A stretch of DNA of 6,274 bases from an uncultured Jannaschia sp. GTDB taxonomy: Bacteria; Pseudomonadota; Alphaproteobacteria; Rhodobacterales; Rhodobacteraceae. Where the stretch lies: NCBI GenBank assembly GCA_937916365.1, contig CALFSY010000254.1, positions 1 through 6,274 of the forward strand. Reading direction: 5' to 3'. Below, piece after piece: positions 5,634-6,274 of the stretch (its first letter is position 1; the number at the start of each line of letters is the position of its first letter). The translations under genes and the position numbers were made by a program. The notes under the pieces are model-generated. The model made no database searches. It worked only from the letters and a program-made list of their open reading frames with translations, and had not been told where the DNA came from.

Positions 5634-5940
5634 CACTGCATTTTTGGCAAAAGTCCTAGGGGCATTGGGCGGATCGCTAATCTCGCTTGCAGTCCTCATC
5701 CCCAAAGGAAAACGCGAAGCATTTCTGCGACTTTGCGTCAGCTTCATCTCCGGCCTTATTTTTGGGGCACCGTTGCAAAACATACTTGGCTGGGAGGGAT
5801 TGGGAACCGAGTTTGTTCTATCAGCCAGCACCCTCGCCGCATTCGCAGGCTGGTTTATCTTTGGGGTGCTTGCCCGCTCCGCAAGCAAATGGCGCACCCT
5901 TAAGGATATGCACGACGACATCAAGGGCAGCAAAAAGTAA
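5617..5940 (+). CDS. Three-helix membrane protein, holin candidate (DUF6107-like)
   Basis: Of its 107 residues, three hydrophobic segments stand out at about 10-28, 36-56 and 67-87, with a charged loop LIPKGKREAFLRL (27-39) between the first two and a hydrophilic, basic C-terminal tail (91-107). Three helices, about 100 residues and a charged tail are the layout of class I holins (lambda S is of similar size). The pattern IPKGKREAFLR followed by a Gly-containing second helix resembles the uncharacterised alphaproteobacterial prophage family I know as DUF6107; that link is from memory and unverified. The ATG at 5617 is chosen over the longer reading from 5464 because AAGGGG (5604-5609) lies 7 bases upstream and the extra 51 residues are Cys/Gly-rich and overlap other frames. 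It would sit in the inner membrane and could release the endolysin. Confidence 0.65.
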   Translation: MNEPISTAFLAKVLGALGGSLISLAVLIPKGKREAFLRLCVSFISGLIFGAPLQNILGWEGLGTEFVLSASTLAAFAGWFIFGVLARSASKWRTLKDMHDDIKGSKK

Positions 5941-5995
5941 CAATCGTGCCGTTCCGTTGAGGCATAGCACGGCGCACAAACAGGAGCTCTAAATT
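5941..5995 (+). other. Short intergenic gap with only a weak stem
   Basis: This is the largest gap in the plus-strand operon. CGTGC (5945-5949) and GCACG (5967-5971) can pair around 17 bases, but no T-run follows, so it is not a convincing terminator. The ribosome binding site of the next gene (AGGAG, 5982-5986) closes the gap. Confidence 0.35.
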
Positions 5996-6244
5996 ATGGC
6001 AACCCAAACCCAATTTATAGAAGTCACTGATGATTGGGCCAACATCGGCAACGGACCTGCATACATTGAGGCCGAAACCAAAACCTACATACATTTTGGA
6101 GATGGAAAACCCCCAAACGACACGCGCGCACGGCATAAAATTGGGGTGGGAATGCGCGAAGGGATTGCCGTTCAATCAGGCCTGACGATTTGGGTGCGCA
6201 GCGACGCCCCAAAAGGTGGCATCGTGATCACGGAGGGGGTGTGA
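5996..6244 (+). CDS. Small probable virion protein, function unknown
   Basis: This 82-residue protein has no membrane helix or signal peptide. It alternates polar and hydrophobic residues in a way that suggests a mostly beta-stranded fold: FIEVTDDW at 7-14, GPAYIEAETKTYIHFGD at 20-36, ARHKIGVGM at 45-53, and GLTIWVRSDAPKGGIVITE at 62-80. Proteins of this size and style, ending in an L-IWVRS-like strand, occur as small structural or decoration proteins in alphaproteobacterial prophages; this is a resemblance from memory, not a family match. The start is supported by AGGAG (5982-5986) 9 bases upstream. Its stop overlaps the next ATG (TGATG), implying coupled translation with the gene leaving the window. 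Confidence 0.6.
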   Translation: MATQTQFIEVTDDWANIGNGPAYIEAETKTYIHFGDGKPPNDTRARHKIGVGMREGIAVQSGLTIWVRSDAPKGGIVITEGV

Positions 6245-6246
6245 TG
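6232..6246 (+). repeat. 15-base stop/start coupling cassette, copy 2
   Basis: GGAGGGGGTGTGATG again ends an upstream protein with Glu-Gly-Val, supplies its TGA and starts the next gene. It is identical to the copy at 4798-4812, while the flanking bases differ beyond one or two positions. Confidence 0.6.
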
Positions 6247-6274
6247 CGCAGCAGAACCATTCCAGCCCAAAACA
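6244..6274 (+). CDS. Start of a further gene, truncated at right edge
   Basis: ATG at 6244 overlaps the previous stop by one base (TGATG) and has GGAGG (6232-6236) 7 bases upstream. Ten codons are visible (MRSRTIPAQN), too few to identify. It is probably the next structural gene of the same operon. Confidence 0.55.
   Translation, partial: MRSRTIPAQN

Noticed and set aside
5945..5971. Stem in the gap after the three-helix protein as a terminator
   Set aside because: The stem is only 5 base pairs with a long loop and no following T-run, and the operon seems to continue.
1..6274. CRISPR array, tRNA, attachment site, insertion sequence or anti-defence island
   Set aside because: I saw no regularly spaced repeats, no tRNA-like cloverleaf, no transposase motifs and no terminal inverted repeats; the content is explained by phage head and lysis genes.

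Overview
This window is part of the structural and lysis region of a tailed-phage genome, most likely a prophage in a Gram-negative alphaproteobacterium. The Gram-negative assignment rests on a two-component spanin pair, which includes an outer-membrane-type lipoprotein and is needed only where there is an outer membrane. The alphaproteobacterial assignment is an inference from moderately high GC, codon use and the style of the small prophage genes. No integrase, attachment site, tRNA, CRISPR array or host gene is visible, so prophage versus free phage cannot be settled here.

Layout: positions 1-624 hold, on the minus strand, the first 208 codons of an XkdF-like (S78_2-type) prohead protease that runs off the left edge. 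It starts at TTG. Near the edge it contains a strong in-frame ribosome binding site and ATG, which may be the internal start of a nested scaffold protein. Positions 625-770 are a divergent intergenic region with two dyad-symmetric elements. From 771 onward all genes are on the plus strand and tightly packed: a PBSX-type portal, a large terminase with an N-terminal helix-turn-helix, an HK97 gp10-like head-tail protein, a GH108 endolysin, a small membrane protein, an inner-membrane spanin overlapped by an outer-membrane spanin, a short region with ambiguous reading frame, a three-helix membrane protein (holin candidate), a small probable virion protein, and the first codons of a further gene at the right edge.

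How it fits together: the protease and probable scaffold shape and mature the prohead. The terminase cuts the DNA and pumps it through the portal. The gp10-like protein probably helps close the head or join it to the tail. The holin candidate(s) open the inner membrane, the endolysin degrades peptidoglycan and the spanins disrupt the outer membrane. Divergent transcription of portal/terminase away from the protease resembles the P2 head module, but the internal order is portal then terminase, the protease is XkdF-like, and the lysis cassette follows directly. Most genes overlap by 1-4 bases or are separated by a few bases, indicating one translationally coupled operon.

I did not find evidence for a wholly new defence or mobile system. 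The most interesting points are the possible nested scaffold start, the dual-coded spanin overlap, the unresolved reading frame at 5399-5633, the paired dyads in the divergent promoter region, and an exact 15-base stop/start coupling cassette that occurs twice.
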